DNA from: Bryobacterales bacterium
GTDB taxonomy: Bacteria > Acidobacteriota > Terriglobia > Bryobacterales > Bryobacteraceae
Length of the DNA stretch: 64,000 bases
Assembly (NCBI GenBank): GCA_016789905.1
Contig: JAEUQC010000159.1
Span: 1-64,000 of the forward strand
Direction of reading: 5' to 3'
Below the pieces are notes generated by a model. It searched no databases, was not told the origin of the DNA, and worked only from the letters and a program-made list of their open reading frames with translations. A program made the translations under genes and the position numbers. Positions 1-8,909 of the stretch are shown here, piece by piece. Positions within the stretch are counted from its first letter, which is position 1, and every line of letters begins with the position of its first letter.

Positions 1-1
1 C

Positions 2-304
2 CCGGAGTGGTGCGGCGGGGTGAGCGAGTTGACGAAGATCTGCCACATTGCGTCTTCGTTCGACGCGCAGGTGATTCCGCATGGACACAACGTTCACGCG
101 GCAATGCACGTGGTGGCGTCGCAATCGCCGATGACGTGTCCGCTGGTTGAATATCTCATCAGCAAGATGAGCAGCTATTACTACTTTGAAAAGTGGGATC
201 CCAAGCCGGTGAACGGGAAGATCACGCTGCCGGAGACGCCGGGGTTTGGAATCGCGCTGGACGAAGCGAAGGTGGAGAAGCGAACGGTTGTGACTTGGGG
301 GTAG
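2..304 (+). CDS. Enolase-superfamily dehydratase, L-rhamnonate dehydratase-like (3' end only)
   Basis: Only the last 100 codons lie in the window; the frame is open to the left edge and ends with TAG at 302-304. The residues WCGGVSELTKI followed by VIPHGHNVHAA resemble the C-terminal barrel of mandelate racemase/enolase-superfamily sugar-acid dehydratases. The tail PVNGKITLPETPGFGIALDE resembles the C-terminus of L-rhamnonate dehydratase, which converts L-rhamnonate to 2-keto-3-deoxy-L-rhamnonate in the cytoplasm. The GTG at 20 is internal to the conserved domain, so it is not the start. The catalytic acid/base residues upstream are not visible, so the exact substrate is inferred. Confidence 0.8.
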   Translation, partial: PEWCGGVSELTKICHIASSFDAQVIPHGHNVHAAMHVVASQSPMTCPLVEYLISKMSSYYYFEKWDPKPVNGKITLPETPGFGIALDEAKVEKRTVVTWG

Positions 305-1163
305 CGCCCTACTGAAGCCAAGGGCGGTAAAGTGACTGGATGTCCAAAGTGAACTTGGCTGTACACGATCAGACTCGAACCCGTATTTTCATCTAAGTTC
401 CCAGAACGGGACTTGGGGACAGTGCTGCCTCGGAAATCGCGCAACAGGTTAGCAAACGAATGAATATGCGGGGACGGATTAGGCTGACCCGTCGCGCCCC
501 CACGACGCGGCAACTTCGTCACGGAATCAAGGATTCAAACCACGCTCGGCAAGATCACTTGCAAGCTTCTCCCGAACCGCAAATTGCGCGTAGAGCGTAA
601 ACTTCATCTTCGGCGCAAGAACGACAGCCTGCGCGACTACCGTCTTGTTAAACCACACCGTCGTCGCGGTTGCCGCAGGCGAGTTACTCATAGTAAAGAG
701 TTCTTTCCGGTATCGGGGAATCACGTCAAGCAGATACAGCAACCGGACTGACATTTTCGGCTGTTCCAGGGCACCTTCGCATCGAGATGCCACCAACCCC
801 ACAGTTCTTACCAGCAGGGGCGGTCGAACCGATGCGAAGAGCAGAACTTCAATTTGCACAATCGGGCAGGGTTACAGCACTCGCTATGACGGCGGTCCGT
901 CCCGGCGTTGCGCGCGTCGAGAGGATCTGGCTAGCACCCGAAGCAGTTATTGGTGCCACAAAAGAGACCTTCACCATCGTTAGGCCGACTGCGTCCACCT
1001 TAACGCTGGCAGGAGAGGCAGGAGAGGATGAGACCAGTCGGATTGTCTCTGACATCCCTATTGGCACATCGATCTTTAACCTCCGCTGAGCATCAGGGTC
1101 TGGATTTGCTCCGCACCAGTTCCACTGGAAAGCGCAGGATGCCCAACACGGCGAAGCCCTACA
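305..1163. other. Accessory gap of 859 bp without a firmly supported gene
   Basis: No RNA gene or repeat was recognised. Base composition is visibly less GC-rich than the respiratory and housekeeping regions. The only coding-like signal is on the minus strand (527-859), perhaps continuing by frameshift into 849-1067; it is listed separately. The stretch separates the truncated sugar-dehydratase gene from an orphan nuclease-like gene and may be part of an insertion. Confidence 0.5.
527..859 (-). CDS. Possible hypothetical protein, perhaps a frameshifted remnant
   Basis: A 110-residue frame opens with GTG at 859. It reads like coding sequence in its second half (VVLAPKMKFTLYAQFAVREK, then LASDLAERGLNP), but I recognise no family. 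A second minus-strand frame, 849-1067, overlaps its start by 11 bp in another phase and also looks mildly coding. One indel near 855 would fuse the two into a protein of about 180 residues. There is no convincing ribosome binding site before the GTG. It may equally be a chance frame in an AT-richer spacer. Confidence 0.22.
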   Translation of the reverse strand: MQIEVLLFASVRPPLLVRTVGLVASRCEGALEQPKMSVRLLYLLDVIPRYRKELFTMSNSPAATATTVWFNKTVVAQAVVLAPKMKFTLYAQFAVREKLASDLAERGLNP

Positions 1164-2798
1164 ATGGAGGATGAGGAACGTGACTTCGACGACATCAATC
1201 TGAACCCCCTGATCGAATTAGACAAAGCGACTGAAGTTATTGTGCAAAAGATTTCGGCGCTCATCAAGAGCCACGCAGCTGGCCAAATCGATGAAAGCAA
1301 CTTCCATTCAAGCCACACGGCGCTCGTAAAAGAATATCGTTCGGCCAGCGCGCGAACACTATGCGAGACACGTCGGCTGCTGCGGCGCGTTGGCATAAGC
1401 GAGCGCCAACTCAGGGAGATCGAGCGTCTTCAAGACGAAAAACACAAACCCACCGGCAGCGCGTGGTGGGTCGAACAAGTGTACGAGTCGAGAGCAACAG
1501 AGAACCTTGATGAAATGACGGCGGCGGCACTCGATAGCGTCCTGCCGCATGTGGATCAAGATTGGCTCGCCTCGGAGGCGAAGAAACCCTATCGACTCGA
1601 CGAGGCATTCAGGACAATGCCCATACATGTCGTGAGCGGCATCCGCGTCGGTACTAGCCCAGCAGGAGGGGGTCCCCAGCGCTTCGCACGAATGATCCTT
1701 TCAGGTATCGATCATCTCAACAAACACCCTGATTTTGATTTCCACGCAGGCGCGATGTTAGTGCCAGAACTCGCAATGCTCGGCAACAGCCTTGATGAAG
1801 TGCACCGGCTAGGCCCGGAGGGCCGGCGAAAATTCAAAACGCTCCCAAGCCTTCCGGATGATATTGTGTCGTCAACCAACTTTGAACTGCTGGTGGGAGC
1901 TGCTTGCTGTCGGCGAAACCTCGATGTCGAAATGGTCCCTGAGAATCGCAGCAGCAAAGTCCCAGACTTCCGAATCAGCGGCCTAGGGGGAATTCCGGCC
2001 GCGATCGAATGTAAGCGACGCCTCGGCCTCATGAGCTATGAACTCACAGAGGCTCGGCAAGTCGAAGCACTGTACGCCGCGATCCGCCCCACACTGCGCG
2101 ATCGCGGACTCCACTGTTCCATCGAGGTAACATTCAAGCTTCCGCTCAATCAAGTGTCTGCGGAAGACTTCTACAACGACATCACTAGTGCGGCCAGCCT
2201 GTACAGCGACACGAAGGAAACTGTGACTTCGTGGGGCGCCTTCGAAATTCGTCGGCTACCGTATTGCGGATCGATTCCCCGAACTCGTCTTTACTCGCCA
2301 GACTTCCTTCGCACCGTCTTCGGCTGGAATCAGGGATTGGGGCCGTGGGATGGAATCCTCGCAGAAGTCGAACCTCCAGCACGAACGTTGGTCGAAAAGT
2401 ATCGCTCACCCATCTGCTTGATGTGGCGGAGCGACAGTGAGGTCGCAGTGCTGAAACGGTCGCGCGGGATCGTGTCCCTCTGGGGCGATGCTGCGCAACA
2501 GATCCCTGACGGTGAGTATGGATTGATCTACATCGCGTACCCTGAAGGCTCGCGTCCTAGCATCGCGGATGGACGAACCCGTCACATCCTTCAATCGATG
2601 GACGAACGCTGGCACCGATGGTCCGTGCGCATCCCAATTACAATCATCAATCGCCTATACCCTCGTGCCGTTTTCGAGGGGCGTCCCGACCTCATCGAAA
2701 GTGCAATCCCCGGCGCAGGAGAAGGGCACGAGATTTGGCTGAGAATGCTGCCGTGGCTCGTGTTCACCAAGCAATTTCAAGAGTTACCAGGTATCTAG
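1164..2798 (+). CDS. Orphan PD-(D/E)XK nuclease-like protein, 544 aa
   Basis: I do not recognise a named family. The N-terminal 240 residues are charged and mostly helical in character. Residues 239-284 then carry the layout of a PD-(D/E)XK nuclease core: Glu241 in a predicted helix (NFELLVGAACCRR), PDF at 267-269 with Asp268, and IECK at 281-284 with Glu282 and Lys284. The C-terminal 250 residues match nothing I can name; Trp and Pro clusters suggest a substrate or partner domain. It stands alone, without a methylase or other obvious partner, in a lower-GC stretch between unrelated genes. This fits a horizontally acquired defence or repair nuclease, but that role is inference. The ATG at 1164 has only a weak upstream ribosome binding site. 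Confidence 0.7.
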   Translation: MEDEERDFDDINLNPLIELDKATEVIVQKISALIKSHAAGQIDESNFHSSHTALVKEYRSASARTLCETRRLLRRVGISERQLREIERLQDEKHKPTGSAWWVEQVYESRATENLDEMTAAALDSVLPHVDQDWLASEAKKPYRLDEAFRTMPIHVVSGIRVGTSPAGGGPQRFARMILSGIDHLNKHPDFDFHAGAMLVPELAMLGNSLDEVHRLGPEGRRKFKTLPSLPDDIVSSTNFELLVGAACCRRNLDVEMVPENRSSKVPDFRISGLGGIPAAIECKRRLGLMSYELTEARQVEALYAAIRPTLRDRGLHCSIEVTFKLPLNQVSAEDFYNDITSAASLYSDTKETVTSWGAFEIRRLPYCGSIPRTRLYSPDFLRTVFGWNQGLGPWDGILAEVEPPARTLVEKYRSPICLMWRSDSEVAVLKRSRGIVSLWGDAAQQIPDGEYGLIYIAYPEGSRPSIADGRTRHILQSMDERWHRWSVRIPITIINRLYPRAVFEGRPDLIESAIPGAGEGHEIWLRMLPWLVFTKQFQELPGI

Positions 2799-3046
2799 CA
2801 CACGCCTTAAATCCGCACTCGCCCGCTCACTCGATGTCCCTGCGCGGCGCGATGACGAAAGCACTGAACGAAATCGTCGAATTGAATTGCCCAGCAACGC
2901 CTCCCCAAAGTGCCCGCGCGGATAGCCGGCGATTCGAAAGTCGGCTCCAAACGCCGTTCTGGGAAATCGCAATCGATCAAGACGCCGAGATTGGATCGCT
3001 GGCAGCCGAGGTCACCTTCACCTCGCGCTCGTTTTATCGCCTATAC
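2799..3046. other. Convergent spacer, possible gene remnant
   Basis: This spacer lies between the nuclease-like gene and the M16 peptidase gene, whose 3' ends face each other. A plus-strand frame from the ATG at 2834 reads plausibly for about 70 codons (for example TPFWEIAIDQDAEIGSLAAE) but then continues antisense to the M16 gene until 3412. It may be the stub of a disrupted gene. No terminator hairpin was seen. Confidence 0.3.
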
Positions 3047-4516
3047 CTACTGAAAGACCGACTCCACGGGGACAACGGTGACCTGCGCCGGCTTCCAGCC
3101 GAGCTTTTTCGTGGAAACAATCTTGTCTTCTTCCAGAATGTCGCCGGGCTTGGGCGAGTTGTATTTCATGGGCGATGGCGCATCGGCCAGCAATTGCTTT
3201 TCCAGATCCTCGGCGTTGTCGGTGATGGCGACAATCTGCAGCCGGTCCTTGCGGAGGTGCTTCTTTATCGCCCTTTGCACGTCTTCGTGCGTCAGCTTTT
3301 TCAACGCGGCCTGGATGTAGGAAGTGTATTCGGGAATGCCGTAGGCTTTGCTATCGATGGCGTAACCGAGTTCGGCGCTCTTGGTTTTCATCAACAGATT
3401 GACGTTGAGTGAAAGGAAATCGCGGGTGGCCTCGAAGTCCGATTCGGTGAGGCCCTTTTCGACCAGCCGCTCCAGTTCGAAAAGAGCGAGCCGGAGCGCG
3501 AAGTGGGCCGTGGGCGGTTCCACCGGCCGGATCCAGATTTGAAAGATCTGGCTGCGCCGGAAGTAGTTCGGGTCCGGCTCGAACTGGAACATGCCGTTGG
3601 GAAAGTATTCGAGGTACGAGTAGTCGCCGTAGTTCAGGCCGCGGATTTCCCTCATGCGCTGGTAGAGATTGCCGCCGCTGGAACGGTGGGGGCCAAACCA
3701 GGTGTTGGCCACCAGAAGCGCGGGAAAGTCCGGATGGTTGCGGGTGACTTCAATCGGGAAGCCGAACGAGAACGCCACGGCACGGGTTTTCTTCTGCACA
3801 ATGGTGACGCGAGTTTCGCCGATGGCCGGCGGCGCGGGGAGTTTTACCGTGGAGGGCTTGCCTTTTGGCAGCGCAGCGAAATCCTTCTTCATGCGCTCCA
3901 CAAAACCTCGCGGATACTTCCCGGCAATGCCGATGGTGAGATTGGCCTGCGTGAAGTGCGCCTTGTAGAAAGCCTGTAAATCGGCCATCGTCATCGTTTC
4001 CAAGGTGGAGAGCTTTCCCAGGTTCAAATGCTCGTACGGGTGGCCTTTGTACAGAAGCGAATAGAGAACCTCTTTGCCCAACTCTTCGTCGTTGTTTTCG
4101 CGGAGAGAAAGGCGGAGGGCGTTTTTCCGATTATCGCGGACACGCTTCAAGTCGTCCTCACGCCAGCCGGGCGCCAGCAGCGCATCGCGCAGCAGGGCAT
4201 AGTAGGCTTCGAGGTTATCGACATGGGTGGAGCCGGAAAAAACAATCATTTCCTTATCAACCTGATCGTCAAAACTCGCGGCCATGGGATAGATGGCGTC
4301 GAGGATCTGCTGATAGCTCATCGATTTCGTGCCGCCATTGGCAAGCAGGGCGGCGGTGAAAGCAGCGGCGCCTTCCTTGCCTTTGGGATCGTTTGCGGAG
4401 CCGGCCCGAAAGACGATACGAAATTGAATGAGGGGCGACTGGCCGGGCATCGCCAGTACTTCCATGGCCGGGAGAGTGGCAGTCATGAGGAGAAGGGATA
4501 GGACGAACTTCTTCAT
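3047..4516 (-). CDS. M16-family (insulinase-like) protein lacking the zinc motif
   Basis: This 489-residue protein has a signal peptide (MKKFVLSLLLMTATLPAMEV) and the alpha/beta repeats of M16 zinc peptidases. The HXXEH zinc motif is absent at the expected place: the aligned segment reads EGAAAFTAALLANGG. In bacterial M16B pairs, one subunit holds the zinc and the partner is inactive but completes the substrate chamber. The gene's ATG overlaps the stop of the zinc-bearing M16 gene by 4 bp (4513-4516), so the two are probably made together and form a heterodimer in the periplasm. The heterodimer is inferred from family knowledge and the coupling. Confidence 0.88.
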   Translation of the reverse strand: MKKFVLSLLLMTATLPAMEVLAMPGQSPLIQFRIVFRAGSANDPKGKEGAAAFTAALLANGGTKSMSYQQILDAIYPMAASFDDQVDKEMIVFSGSTHVDNLEAYYALLRDALLAPGWREDDLKRVRDNRKNALRLSLRENNDEELGKEVLYSLLYKGHPYEHLNLGKLSTLETMTMADLQAFYKAHFTQANLTIGIAGKYPRGFVERMKKDFAALPKGKPSTVKLPAPPAIGETRVTIVQKKTRAVAFSFGFPIEVTRNHPDFPALLVANTWFGPHRSSGGNLYQRMREIRGLNYGDYSYLEYFPNGMFQFEPDPNYFRRSQIFQIWIRPVEPPTAHFALRLALFELERLVEKGLTESDFEATRDFLSLNVNLLMKTKSAELGYAIDSKAYGIPEYTSYIQAALKKLTHEDVQRAIKKHLRKDRLQIVAITDNAEDLEKQLLADAPSPMKYNSPKPGDILEEDKIVSTKKLGWKPAQVTVVPVESVFQ

Positions 4517-5847
4517 TTGGCTTTCGGTCCTGAGAGAGTGACCACGGTGCGTCCGTTGGCGACGAAATACTTTCGGGCAACTTCGCGGAGATCTTCCGGT
4601 GTGATCTGGTCATACATGGCGTAGAGCTTGTTGAGCGTTTCCGGAGTGCGGCGCAGGGCGACGGCGTAGGCGAGCGCTTCGGCGATGGACTCGCTGTTAT
4701 CCATGGACAAGGCAAAGCTGTAGCGAAGGTTGTTCTTCACCGCGTCGAGCTTCTTTGCGTCAACAAGCGTGTCCTTAAACCCGTTCAGCGTGGAGACGAT
4801 GGACTCCGTGATCAAGTCCACATCCTTATCCGCTTTGACACGGGAGAAGACGGTGAACAGCGACGGGTCTACCCGCTGCTGAGCGCCGCCGCGGAGCACA
4901 TCCACCTTCTGTTCCTGGATCACCAGACGCTGGTAGGCTGGCGACGTGGGGCCGAAGGCAAGCGCGGAGATGATGTTGAGAGCGGCGGTTTCCCTGGTGG
5001 AATCGGAGTAGGCCGGAACCTTATAACCAACCGCGAGCCACGGCGGCGTGGCGACGGGCCATTCAACGGTGGCCCGGCGTTCGGCGGTTTGCGGTGGTTC
5101 AGCCGGAATGGCGGGGGCGTAGCTGCCGCGCTTCCAGCCGCCCCAATGCTTTTCGACGAGGGCTTTCACCTCGCCGGGCTTCACATCGCCAACGACGAGA
5201 ATCGTGGTGTATTCGGGACGATAAAACCGGTCGAAAAACTGGCGCGAGTAAGAGTACTGATCGGGCATTGCCTTGATGTCGGCCAGGAAGCCCATGGTGG
5301 TGTGTTTATAGGTGTGGGCATCGTAGGCAGTATCACGGAGCTTCTCACTGAGCTTGGAGGTGGGCGCGGCGGAGTTCTTGTTGTACTCGCCGTTGACGGC
5401 CAACGCCTCGGTGCGGAAGACGGATTCGGAGTAGTCAAGATTCTGGAAGCGGTCGGCTTCCAGTTCGAGGATGGAAGCGAGTCCTTGCTTGGAGAACGTG
5501 GCGTGGTAGGCCGTCAGATCGTCGGAGGTGAAGGCGTTCGTGGCCGCGCCGGCGGCTTTCATGGTGGCCTCCCACTTCTGGGGCGGGTTCTTCTTCGTGC
5601 CTCGGAACATGACATGTTCAAAGAAGTGGGCGAAGCCGCTTTTGCCTGCTTCCACTTCGTTGCGAGAGCCGACGTTGACGACAATATACAGCGCAACGAT
5701 GTTGGGATAATCGGTGGGCACGGTGAACAAGCGAAGCCCGTTGGGGAAATCGTGCTGCTGGTAAGGATAATCGAAAATCTTGCGGGGTTCGGCGGCGGTC
5801 ATCATGCTGATAGAGGCCAATAGTAGAGCGAAGAGGGGTCGGCGCAT
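4513..5847 (-). CDS. M16-family zinc peptidase, catalytic subunit
   Basis: This 444-residue protein has a short signal peptide (MRRPLFALLLASISMMTAAE). The inverted zinc motif HFFEH sits at residues 74-78 inside GFAHFFEHVMFRGT, as in insulinase/pitrilysin peptidases: two His bind zinc and Glu77 is the general base. Further Glu residues for the third zinc ligand lie in the following helix (around VNGEYNKN). Length and fold match single-unit M16B peptidases. It is followed with a 4-bp overlap by the inactive paralogue and lies 12 bp downstream of the amidase gene, giving a likely three-gene operon for peptide turnover. Confidence 0.93.
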   Translation of the reverse strand: MRRPLFALLLASISMMTAAEPRKIFDYPYQQHDFPNGLRLFTVPTDYPNIVALYIVVNVGSRNEVEAGKSGFAHFFEHVMFRGTKKNPPQKWEATMKAAGAATNAFTSDDLTAYHATFSKQGLASILELEADRFQNLDYSESVFRTEALAVNGEYNKNSAAPTSKLSEKLRDTAYDAHTYKHTTMGFLADIKAMPDQYSYSRQFFDRFYRPEYTTILVVGDVKPGEVKALVEKHWGGWKRGSYAPAIPAEPPQTAERRATVEWPVATPPWLAVGYKVPAYSDSTRETAALNIISALAFGPTSPAYQRLVIQEQKVDVLRGGAQQRVDPSLFTVFSRVKADKDVDLITESIVSTLNGFKDTLVDAKKLDAVKNNLRYSFALSMDNSESIAEALAYAVALRRTPETLNKLYAMYDQITPEDLREVARKYFVANGRTVVTLSGPKAK

Positions 5848-5859
5848 CCTGTGTCTTTC

Positions 5860-7176
5860 CTAGTGTAGCGGGGCCAATGGGTAGGGGCCGCGGGCCTGTT
5901 CCAGGTGCGCGCCCAAGGTGAGCAGAGACTCTTCCTCCCACGGGCGGCCCACCAGTTGGATGCCCACGGGGAGGCCGTCGATTGTAAAACCGAATGGGAG
6001 AACCAGCGCCGGAAAGCCGAAAAGATTCCAGGGCGTGGCGGCGGCCATGGTCTCCAAAAACGGGGCGGGCCGTTCCCGGCATTTCCAGGCTGGAATGGCG
6101 CAGGGCGGGCCAAGGAGTACGGCGGTGTCCGCCATTTGTTCGAGCATGGAGGCGCGCAGCTTGTCGCGAACCGCGAGTTGGGTAGCCACTTCCAGGCCGG
6201 TGGGTTTCGCGGGGGGCTCGCGGAGGAGTTCGAGGCCCGTCCAGTGCGCCTTTTCGGGGGCGTTGGCGATAACCTGGCGTTTAAGTTCGTCGGTCAGCGC
6301 GTTGAAGAAGAAATCCCAGACGGCGATGGAGCGGTCCCGGTTGTTTACGATGAACGGTTCCACGGAGTGGCCCAGGCCTTGGAGCGTTTTGGCGGCGAGT
6401 TGTACGGCGGCGGTGATGGCCGGGTGGGCCGGTTCATCGAGAAGGCCGATGCGAAGCCGTTGGGGAGGATTGTCCCGCAGGGGAACGGGCACGGAAAAGG
6501 GGTCGGCTGGATCGTAACCGGCTAGGACCTCAAACAGGATGCGAACGTCGCGAACGGTCCTGGCCATGGGTCCGGCAACGCCCAGCAGCCCGCCCGGGTG
6601 GGCAATTTCGGGGAAATGTCCGGCGGCGGAGACGCGTCCGGGTGTCGGCTTCAGCCCGGCAATGCCGCAGCAGTGGGCGGGCACACGAATGGAGCCGCCG
6701 CCGTCGCTGCCCACGCCGCCGGCGGAGCACCCGGCGGCGATGGCGGCGGCTTCTCCGCCGCTGGAGCCGCCGGCGGTGTGATCCAGGTTCCAGGGGTTGG
6801 CGGTCCAGCCGGTGATGTGGTTATCGGTCTCGTAGTTGGCGAGGAATTCCGGACAATTGGTCTTGCCGAGAAGGACGGCGCCGGCGGCACGCAGTTTCCG
6901 GGCGGCGGTGGAGTCGTTGGCCGCTTTATGGCCAATCCGGTAGAGGCTGCCGGCGAGTGTTGGCTGGCCAGCCACGTCGAAGCTGTCTTTGATGGTGAGC
7001 GGAACGCCGGCCAGCGGGCCATCGGCAGGCGGTCCGGGTTCAAGCAGACGGACGAAAGCGCGCAGCCGCGGGTCGACGGCGGCGATACGCTCCTGGTGCG
7101 CGCGGAGGAGTTCGGCGGCGGAGATTTCGCGGCGCCGCAGGGCGTCGCGCTGCTTTTCCAGTGTCCAGTGAATCAC
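5860..7176 (-). CDS. Amidase-signature family hydrolase
   Basis: The protein has the Ser-cisSer-Lys catalytic set of the amidase signature family: Lys63 in LAGVPLTIKDSFDVAG, the GGSSGGE loop at 136-142 and the nucleophile Ser162 in GSDGGGSIRVPA. Numbering assumes the GTG at 7176, which gives 438 residues starting MIHWTLEKQRDALRRREISA, a normal family start. The frame stays open to 7551, but that extension runs antisense through moeA and is not believable. Members hydrolyse amides, aryl-acylamides or Glu-tRNA; nothing here fixes the substrate, and no gatB or gatC neighbour supports a tRNA role. It probably heads an operon with the two M16 genes. Confidence 0.9.
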   Translation of the reverse strand: MIHWTLEKQRDALRRREISAAELLRAHQERIAAVDPRLRAFVRLLEPGPPADGPLAGVPLTIKDSFDVAGQPTLAGSLYRIGHKAANDSTAARKLRAAGAVLLGKTNCPEFLANYETDNHITGWTANPWNLDHTAGGSSGGEAAAIAAGCSAGGVGSDGGGSIRVPAHCCGIAGLKPTPGRVSAAGHFPEIAHPGGLLGVAGPMARTVRDVRILFEVLAGYDPADPFSVPVPLRDNPPQRLRIGLLDEPAHPAITAAVQLAAKTLQGLGHSVEPFIVNNRDRSIAVWDFFFNALTDELKRQVIANAPEKAHWTGLELLREPPAKPTGLEVATQLAVRDKLRASMLEQMADTAVLLGPPCAIPAWKCRERPAPFLETMAAATPWNLFGFPALVLPFGFTIDGLPVGIQLVGRPWEEESLLTLGAHLEQARGPYPLAPLH

Positions 7177-7218
7177 CTCTTCATGGTAGTGAATAGGGGG
7201 CGCTGGTATTCTGGGAGC

Positions 7219-8406
7219 GTGGAAGCTCTTGATTTCGCCGCGGCGCGGCGGTGCGTAGTGGAGACGGTAGGCGCGTGCCGGCCAGAGGTGGAGGCAGTCC
7301 CGCTGGCGGAAGCGGCCGGGCGCGTTCTGGCCGTGGATGTTGTGGCTGACCGGGATTACCCGCCGGTGGACCGTTCTATCCGCGACGGATTCGCGGTGTG
7401 CGCGGCGGACGTGCCCGGCGCCGTTCGATTGATTGGCGAGGTGCGGGCGGGCGAGGCGTTCGCGGGCAAGGTAGGCGCCGGGGAAGGCGTACGCATCATG
7501 ACCGGCGCGCCGTTGCCGGACGGGGCGGACGCGGTGGTGATGGTGGAACACGCAACGGTGCGCGATGGGATGATGACGACTGAGAAGGCGCCGGGCGTTG
7601 GGGAGTTCATCAACCGCGCCGGATGCGAGGCGCGAGCGGGGGATGTGGTGCTGGCCCGGGGCGTGCGCCTGCGCTTTCCCCAGATAGCAATGCTGGCCAC
7701 GGTGGGCCTTTCCATGGTGCCCGTGTACCGCCGGCCGCGAGTGGCGATTCTGGCCACGGGCGATGAGATTGTGACGGTGGAAGCGGCGCCGCGGACTTAT
7801 GAAGTGAGGAATTCGAACTCCTGGGCGCTGGCGGCGCAGGTGACCGCGGCGGGCGGCTTGGCGGAAGTTTTACCGGTGGCGCCGGACGATTTGGAAGCCA
7901 CCGTCGCGGCGGTCGAACGGGGGCTGCAGGCGGACCTGCTGTTGCTTTCCGGCGGTGTATCGGCCGGGGAGTACGACTTTGTGGAAGCGGCGCTAGGCCG
8001 CTGCGGGGCCGAGTTCTTCTTCACACGTGTGAAGATACGGCCCGGCGCGCCGCTGGTGTTCGGGCGGGCTCGCGGCAAATACTTCTTCGGTTTACCGGGG
8101 AATCCATTGTCAACCGCGGTGACGTTCGAAGTGTTCGCCCGCGCGGCCCTGGAATTGCTAGGGGGTGCTGGGGAGCCGCCGTTGCCGATTGTCGAAGCCC
8201 ACATCACGAAGACGTTGCGCGAAAAGGGCGGATTGACGCGGTTCCTGCCAGCGGTGCTGGAAAATGGTACGGGCCGGGTGACTCCGATCGTATGGAAGGG
8301 GTCGTCGGACGTGCCGTCGCTGGCGCGGTCGAACGCGTTCATCATCGCGGCGGCGGACCGGGAACTGTATGAAGAGGGGGACGCGGTGAGCGTGTTGTTG
8401 CAATGA
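7219..8406 (+). CDS. moeA: Molybdopterin molybdenumtransferase MoeA
   Basis: MoeA inserts molybdate into adenylylated molybdopterin in the cytoplasm, the last step of molybdenum cofactor synthesis. Visible family features are the N-terminal AAGRVLAVDVVADRDYPPVDRS, the MoCF-binding TGDEIV and LLLSGGVSAGEYDFV segments, LPGNPLSTAV, and the C-terminal beta-barrel domain. The open frame reaches back to 6598, but that part is antisense to the amidase gene. The GTG at 7219 gives a 395-residue protein of normal length; an ATG at 7183 is an alternative that would almost abut the divergent amidase start. The moaC gene follows with a 4-bp overlap. Confidence 0.94.
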   Translation: MEALDFAAARRCVVETVGACRPEVEAVPLAEAAGRVLAVDVVADRDYPPVDRSIRDGFAVCAADVPGAVRLIGEVRAGEAFAGKVGAGEGVRIMTGAPLPDGADAVVMVEHATVRDGMMTTEKAPGVGEFINRAGCEARAGDVVLARGVRLRFPQIAMLATVGLSMVPVYRRPRVAILATGDEIVTVEAAPRTYEVRNSNSWALAAQVTAAGGLAEVLPVAPDDLEATVAAVERGLQADLLLLSGGVSAGEYDFVEAALGRCGAEFFFTRVKIRPGAPLVFGRARGKYFFGLPGNPLSTAVTFEVFARAALELLGGAGEPPLPIVEAHITKTLREKGGLTRFLPAVLENGTGRVTPIVWKGSSDVPSLARSNAFIIAAADRELYEEGDAVSVLLQ

Positions 8407-8897
8407 AAGGGAAGCTGAGCCACTACGACGAAAAGGGCGAAGCGCGGATGGTGGACGTGTCGGCAAAAACCGCCACGGCGCGCACGGCCAAGGCGCACGC
8501 CTTTGTGAAGATTCGGCCGGCGGTGCTGGCCAAACTGCCGGAGAACCCGAAGGGCGACCCGCTGGCGGTGGCACGCATTGCGGGCATCATGGCGGCCAAA
8601 CGGACGGCGGAGTGGATTCCGATGTGCCATCCGCTGCCGCTGAGCCACGTTGGCGTGGACCTGCGAGTGGAAAAGGGCGGCGTGCGGATCACGGCGTCGG
8701 CCTCCACCACGGGCCCTACGGGCGTGGAAATGGAAGCGCTGACGGCGGCAAGCGCGGCCGCGCTCACGGTGTACGATATGACCAAGGCGCTCGACAAATC
8801 GATTGAAATTCAAGATATTTACCTGCTGGAGAAGACCGGCGGGAAAAGCGGCGACTTCCGCCGCGCAGACAACCCGAAACCCCGAACCACCCGCTGA
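8403..8897 (+). CDS. moaC: Cyclic pyranopterin monophosphate synthase MoaC
   Basis: MoaC converts the product of MoaA (3',8-cyclo-7,8-dihydro-GTP) to cyclic pyranopterin monophosphate. The 164-residue protein has the family hallmarks: MCHPLPLSH in the substrate pocket, GVEMEALTAASAAALTVYDM, TKALDKSIEI and the closing LLEKTGGKSGDF. The N-terminal LSHYDEKGEARMVDVSAKTAT is also typical. Its ATG overlaps the moeA stop (ATGA at 8403-8406), so translation is coupled. No moaA, moaD or moaE lies nearby, so the rest of the pathway must be elsewhere. Confidence 0.96.
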   Translation: MKGKLSHYDEKGEARMVDVSAKTATARTAKAHAFVKIRPAVLAKLPENPKGDPLAVARIAGIMAAKRTAEWIPMCHPLPLSHVGVDLRVEKGGVRITASASTTGPTGVEMEALTAASAAALTVYDMTKALDKSIEIQDIYLLEKTGGKSGDFRRADNPKPRTTR

Positions 8898-8909
8898 CAT
8901 CCCAATACT

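Noticed and set aside
345..400. A TTCGAGTC-like box on the minus strand suggesting a tRNA T-loop
   Set aside because: The flanking bases do not form a 5-bp T-stem and no acceptor or anticodon arm could be drawn.
2834..3412. Plus-strand frame crossing into the M16 gene
   Set aside because: Only the first 70 codons look coding; the rest is antisense to a well-supported peptidase. Kept only as a possible stub.
5089..5823. A 244-codon plus-strand frame
   Set aside because: Antisense to the catalytic M16 peptidase, including its HXXEH region.
6598..7218. N-terminal extension of the moeA frame
   Set aside because: It is antisense to the amidase catalytic core and Gly/Ala biased. MoeA homology starts after about 7219.
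7177..7551. N-terminal extension of the amidase frame
   Set aside because: It would lie antisense to moeA, and amidase similarity begins at HWTLEKQRDALR just after the GTG at 7176.
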